NCBI GenBank assembly: GCA_020722245.1
Contig: DYLE01000099.1
Span: forward strand, 1 to 8,851
DNA from: Desulfonema limicola
Lineage (GTDB): Bacteria > Desulfobacterota > Desulfobacteria > Desulfobacterales > Desulfosalsimonadaceae
DNA: 8,851 bases
Reading direction: 5' to 3'
Part shown: positions 6,767 through 8,851 of the stretch, in pieces
Numbering within the stretch: position 1 is the stretch's first letter
How the letters are laid out: each line of letters opens with the position of its first letter
The notes under the pieces: generated by a model
Databases searched by the model: none
The model's input: the letters and a program-made list of their open reading frames with translations, nothing else
What the model was told of the DNA's origin: nothing
Translations under genes and position numbers: made by a program

Positions 6767-7414
6767 CTATCTTCCGGAACCCACCCGAGGCCAGAGGATT
6801 TTATGAAGCTGAACCTGGAGCCGGACATCAAGATGATCCTGAAGGATCCATTCGGCCAGGGTCGCGGGGGGCATGGCGTTGTAAGCCGGTGAGAAGAGAA
6901 TCGTACCGTTCCAGCCGCTCGGCCAGCCGTCAGACCGGATCAGTTGCTTGGCAAACTCATAATCCTTTTTGCCGGTGATGACGAATTTGATCTGGTCATG
7001 GGGAGATAGCCGTCTTAAATTGGCCAGGTCGTTTTTGTCGCTTTCGCAGCTTCCCGGGCATTTAATATCCATGATCCTGATGCATCGGGAATCGGTCCGG
7101 CTGATGTCCAGGCTTCCGTTGGTCTCAAGCAGGACCCTATACCCCCGGTTAAGAAGCTTTTCTATCAGACTCGGGGTGCCGGCCTGAAGCAGCGGCTCCC
7201 CGCCCGTGACTTCCACCAAAGGGCATCGAAACAGATCGACCTGTTCGATGATCTCGTTTATGGACATGGGTTCGCCTTGGTCATAGGCGTATGAGGTGTC
7301 GCAGTAGCTGCATCTTAGGTTGCAGCCGGAAAGCCTGATGAAGGCGCAGGGGAGGCCCGCGTAGCTGGATTCCCCCTGAATGCTGTAAAAAATCTCATTG
7401 ACCTTCAGATTCAT
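6767..7414 (-). CDS. queE: 7-carboxy-7-deazaguanine synthase QueE (radical SAM)
   Basis: QueE is a radical S-adenosylmethionine enzyme that converts 6-carboxy-5,6,7,8-tetrahydropterin to 7-carboxy-7-deazaguanine, the substrate of QueC. The 215-residue product shows the family's N-terminal VNEIFYSIQGES block (5-16), the [4Fe-4S] cluster motif with Cys31, Cys35 and Cys38 (SGCNLRCSYCDT), the GGEPLLQ SAM-binding motif (71-77), ETNGS (97-101) and the typical C-terminal RLQVQLHKILWP (198-209). The frame is open further upstream, to 7510, but that stretch lies inside manA and has no QueE-like sequence. The ATG at 7414 places the conserved block at the correct distance and has AGGA just upstream, though with tight spacing. 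The gene starts 34 bases after the manA stop. QueD, which supplies the substrate, is not in the window. Confidence 0.96.
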   Translation of the reverse strand: MNLKVNEIFYSIQGESSYAGLPCAFIRLSGCNLRCSYCDTSYAYDQGEPMSINEIIEQVDLFRCPLVEVTGGEPLLQAGTPSLIEKLLNRGYRVLLETNGSLDISRTDSRCIRIMDIKCPGSCESDKNDLANLRRLSPHDQIKFVITGKKDYEFAKQLIRSDGWPSGWNGTILFSPAYNAMPPATLAEWILQDHLDVRLQVQLHKILWPRVGSGR

Positions 7415-7448
7415 CTTTCCTGCGCAACCCCTCTCCCGCCTTGGCCCC

Positions 7449-8645
7449 TCAGATCGGCACGCCGGCCTTGTAAAGAACGGCATCCCCGCTGATCCGGTAT
7501 GAACCGACATCGGCGGGAATTATAATCGAAATTCCCTTGGAAAACCGGACCGGTTCATTATTTTTGCCGTAGCTGATAACTCCCTCGCCGGTTAAACAAA
7601 AAAGGATATCCGCGCTGTGTTTTTCCGGGGCGGTATGGTTGCGTCCCGGGCCGACCCTGATAACCGAGAGAAAAAATTCCTCTGCAAGCACCGGATAGAC
7701 CTCTTCAGTCATGGACCGTTTTTCGGGAAGCAGGATATCAACCCCGGTTTCCGTAAAGGACACGACGGATAAAAGCTCGGAAGGATCGATATGCTTTCGG
7801 GTCAGGCCTCCCCTCAGCACGTTGTCCGAGTTTGCCATCAGTTCCATGCCGAGCCCTTTCAGGTAGGCATGAAGCTCCCCGGCGGGGAGAAAAAGCGCCT
7901 CCCCGGGAGCAAGGATGATCAGGTTCAGGATCGCCGGGGACAGGACCCCGATGTCCTCCGGATAATTTTTATGAAGGTTCAGGACCCATTCAAAAGCAGG
8001 ATGCCGGCCTGTTTGTTTTTTTGCGTTTTCCGCGGCCTCGACCACAACCGCCTGTTGTTTCTCCCTGGGTAGTGTTAAAAGGCCGGAAAAAAATTCCTTT
8101 AGCCCGGACCCCCCTTCTGCGCTGAGCTTATCGATCTCGCGGGAAAGCGCGGTGGGACAGAGGGTTTTCAACAGGGGGAGCATCTCGGACACACGCCGAA
8201 AGCCTTTTAATACGGTAAACCGGGTCAAGGCGCAGATTAGTTCAGGCTTGTGGGATCGGTCCTTATAATTCCGGTGGGGCGCATTCAAAGGGATTTTTAG
8301 CCTGTTTTCGCGTTCAAACCCCTGTTTGGCCTGGATCTTGTTTGGATGCGCCTGAATGGAGAGCGGCTGATCCGCGGCCAGCAGTTTATACAGATAGGGG
8401 AGGGTGTTGTCGAAATTTTGAGCAACTGTCTCGCCCAGAACCTCCGCCGGAAATTTTTTGATCAGGCGGTCTACAGGGGTCCAACGGCCTTCAAGGTCGA
8501 CCTCGGAGGGGGCTTTGGGGTGGGCGCCCATCCAAAGCTCGGCCCATGGTTCTTTCGACGGCATACCCAGAAGCTCCTGAATGGCGGAGTATGAGCCCCA
8601 GCTGTATTTCTGAATGGTGTTTTTTAGGACAAAGGGTTTATTCAT
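7449..8645 (-). CDS. manA: Mannose-6-phosphate isomerase, class I
   Basis: ManA is a cytoplasmic zinc enzyme that interconverts fructose-6-phosphate and mannose-6-phosphate, feeding GDP-mannose and polysaccharide synthesis. The 398-residue product is near the family's usual length (about 390). Class I type features are the N-terminal YSWGSYSAIQELLG (14-27), the LSIQAHPNK motif (95-103) with likely zinc ligands Gln98 and His100, HKPELICALT (132-141) with ligand Glu135, and LFLPAGELHAYLKG (251-264) with ligand His259. The active-site NSDNVLRGGLTRKHID block (272-287) is also present, with the conserved Arg278. The C-terminal part is a second cupin-like domain. The ATG at 8645 is the first possible start: the frame meets a stop at 8688-8690 upstream with no better codon between. 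There is no strong ribosome binding site before it, only AT-rich sequence. It is the first gene of the cluster visible here. Confidence 0.96.
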   Translation of the reverse strand: MNKPFVLKNTIQKYSWGSYSAIQELLGMPSKEPWAELWMGAHPKAPSEVDLEGRWTPVDRLIKKFPAEVLGETVAQNFDNTLPYLYKLLAADQPLSIQAHPNKIQAKQGFERENRLKIPLNAPHRNYKDRSHKPELICALTRFTVLKGFRRVSEMLPLLKTLCPTALSREIDKLSAEGGSGLKEFFSGLLTLPREKQQAVVVEAAENAKKQTGRHPAFEWVLNLHKNYPEDIGVLSPAILNLIILAPGEALFLPAGELHAYLKGLGMELMANSDNVLRGGLTRKHIDPSELLSVVSFTETGVDILLPEKRSMTEEVYPVLAEEFFLSVIRVGPGRNHTAPEKHSADILFCLTGEGVISYGKNNEPVRFSKGISIIIPADVGSYRISGDAVLYKAGVPI

Positions 8646-8679
8646 TGAAGGCGAAAAAAATTTATCCTGCAGGCCATTG

Positions 8680-8708
8680 ACAATACGTTAAATTTACTTC
8701 ATGGTGAA
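8680..8708 (-). promoter_or_regulatory. Candidate promoter for the manA-led cluster
   Basis: On the minus strand TTCACC (8703-8708) is followed after 17 bases by TATTGT (8680-8685), each matching four of six sigma-70 consensus positions. Transcription would begin about 25 to 30 bases before manA. An alternative further upstream is TATGAT (8758-8763), a five-of-six match to the -10 box but with a poor -35 (TTTCTT at 8781-8786). Neither is decisive. Confidence 0.27.
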
Positions 8709-8785
8709 AACGGCAAAACTGAGGATGTATTGTTCCTTGCTGGTCCACAAAAAATATATCATAGGGGAAAAATAGAGGAAAAGAA

Positions 8786-8833
8786 ATGAAAAATCAAGAC
8801 CCCAAATCCGCGATTGGCGGGAATTTTTGGTGA
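8786..8833 (+). CDS. Possible 15-residue leader peptide
   Basis: An ATG at 8786 is preceded by AGAGGAAAAG, a strong ribosome binding site with suitable spacing, and encodes MKNQDPKSAIGGNFW before a TGA at 8831-8833. A second ATG (8837) follows 3 bases after the stop and continues as Met-Ile-Glu-Lys-Pro to the window edge, with GGTG just upstream; it could be the start of a plus-strand gene. The peptide has no recognisable homology. Chance occurrence in an A-rich intergenic region is quite possible. Confidence 0.22.
   Translation: MKNQDPKSAIGGNFW
8808..8828 (+). terminator. Weak hairpin plus T run, possible attenuator
   Basis: On the plus strand CCGC (8808-8811) pairs with GCGG (8817-8820) across a five-base loop, extendable by one T-G pair, and is followed by GAA and five Ts (8824-8828). 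It lies inside the short leader ORF. The stem is only four or five pairs, which is below the usual strength of an intrinsic terminator. Confidence 0.15.
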
Positions 8834-8851
8834 AAAATGATTGAAAAACCT

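Larger units (their letters stand above)
8646..8851. other. AT-rich intergenic region upstream of manA
   Basis: These 206 bases are clearly richer in A and T than the genes and contain no long frame on either strand. They hold candidate minus-strand promoter hexamers for the manA cluster. On the plus strand they hold a perfect TTGACA at 8677-8682 with no good -10 box 16 to 18 bases away, and a purine-rich stretch (8764-8785) that leads into a short ORF. This looks like a divergent promoter region, with the plus-strand gene lying mostly beyond the window. Confidence 0.5.

Noticed and set aside
7415..7510. N-terminal extension of QueE by 32 residues, starting at 7510
   Set aside because: The extension overlaps the 3' end of manA, has no QueE-like sequence, and the ATG at 7414 gives the family's normal N-terminus with AGGA upstream.
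8677..8682. Perfect TTGACA on the plus strand as a -35 box
   Set aside because: No acceptable -10 hexamer is found 16 to 18 bases downstream, so it is not called as a promoter by itself.
1..8851. CRISPR array, tRNA, rRNA, insertion sequence or phage genes
   Set aside because: No spaced direct repeats, no tRNA-like cloverleaf sequence, and no transposase or integrase frame was seen; every long frame is explained by the seven genes listed.

Overview
The window reads as a single minus-strand gene cluster, transcribed right to left. It looks like a Gram-negative bacterium of the Desulfobacterota (deltaproteobacteria) type. This rests on the two-membrane envelope genes (an AsmA-like protein with an outer-membrane-type lipoprotein), the moderately GC-rich coding sequence and the overall protein style. 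The phylum is an inference; the Gram-negative envelope is much better supported.

Layout in order of transcription: a short AT-rich intergenic region at the right edge (8646-8851) is followed by manA (mannose-6-phosphate isomerase), queE (7-carboxy-7-deazaguanine synthase), a Tat-exported Acg/nitroreductase-family flavoprotein, queC (7-cyano-7-deazaguanine synthase), a 1229-residue AsmA/YdbH-like inner-membrane-anchored protein, a small lipoprotein with a DUF1318 (YdbL-like) C-terminal domain, and the start of an exported PD40/TolB-like beta-propeller protein cut by the left edge. Gaps are 34, 65, 34, -4 (GTGA overlap), 26 and 15 bases, with no convincing terminator between genes, so one polycistronic unit is likely. 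A possible internal promoter lies before the flavoprotein gene.

Functionally there are two blocks. QueE and QueC make two consecutive steps to preQ0, the precursor of queuosine and other 7-deazaguanines; QueD and later enzymes are not in the window. The downstream block resembles the E. coli ydbH-ynbE-ydbL lipid-homeostasis operon, but here the lipoprotein anchor and the YdbL-like domain appear to be one polypeptide, and an exported beta-propeller follows. That compaction is the most interesting thing in the window. The manA and flavoprotein genes have no obvious biochemical link to either block.

At the right edge, on the plus strand, there is a 15-codon ORF with a good ribosome binding site, a small GC hairpin followed by a T run, and a further ATG that runs off the window. 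It could be the leader region of a divergent gene, but the evidence is thin.
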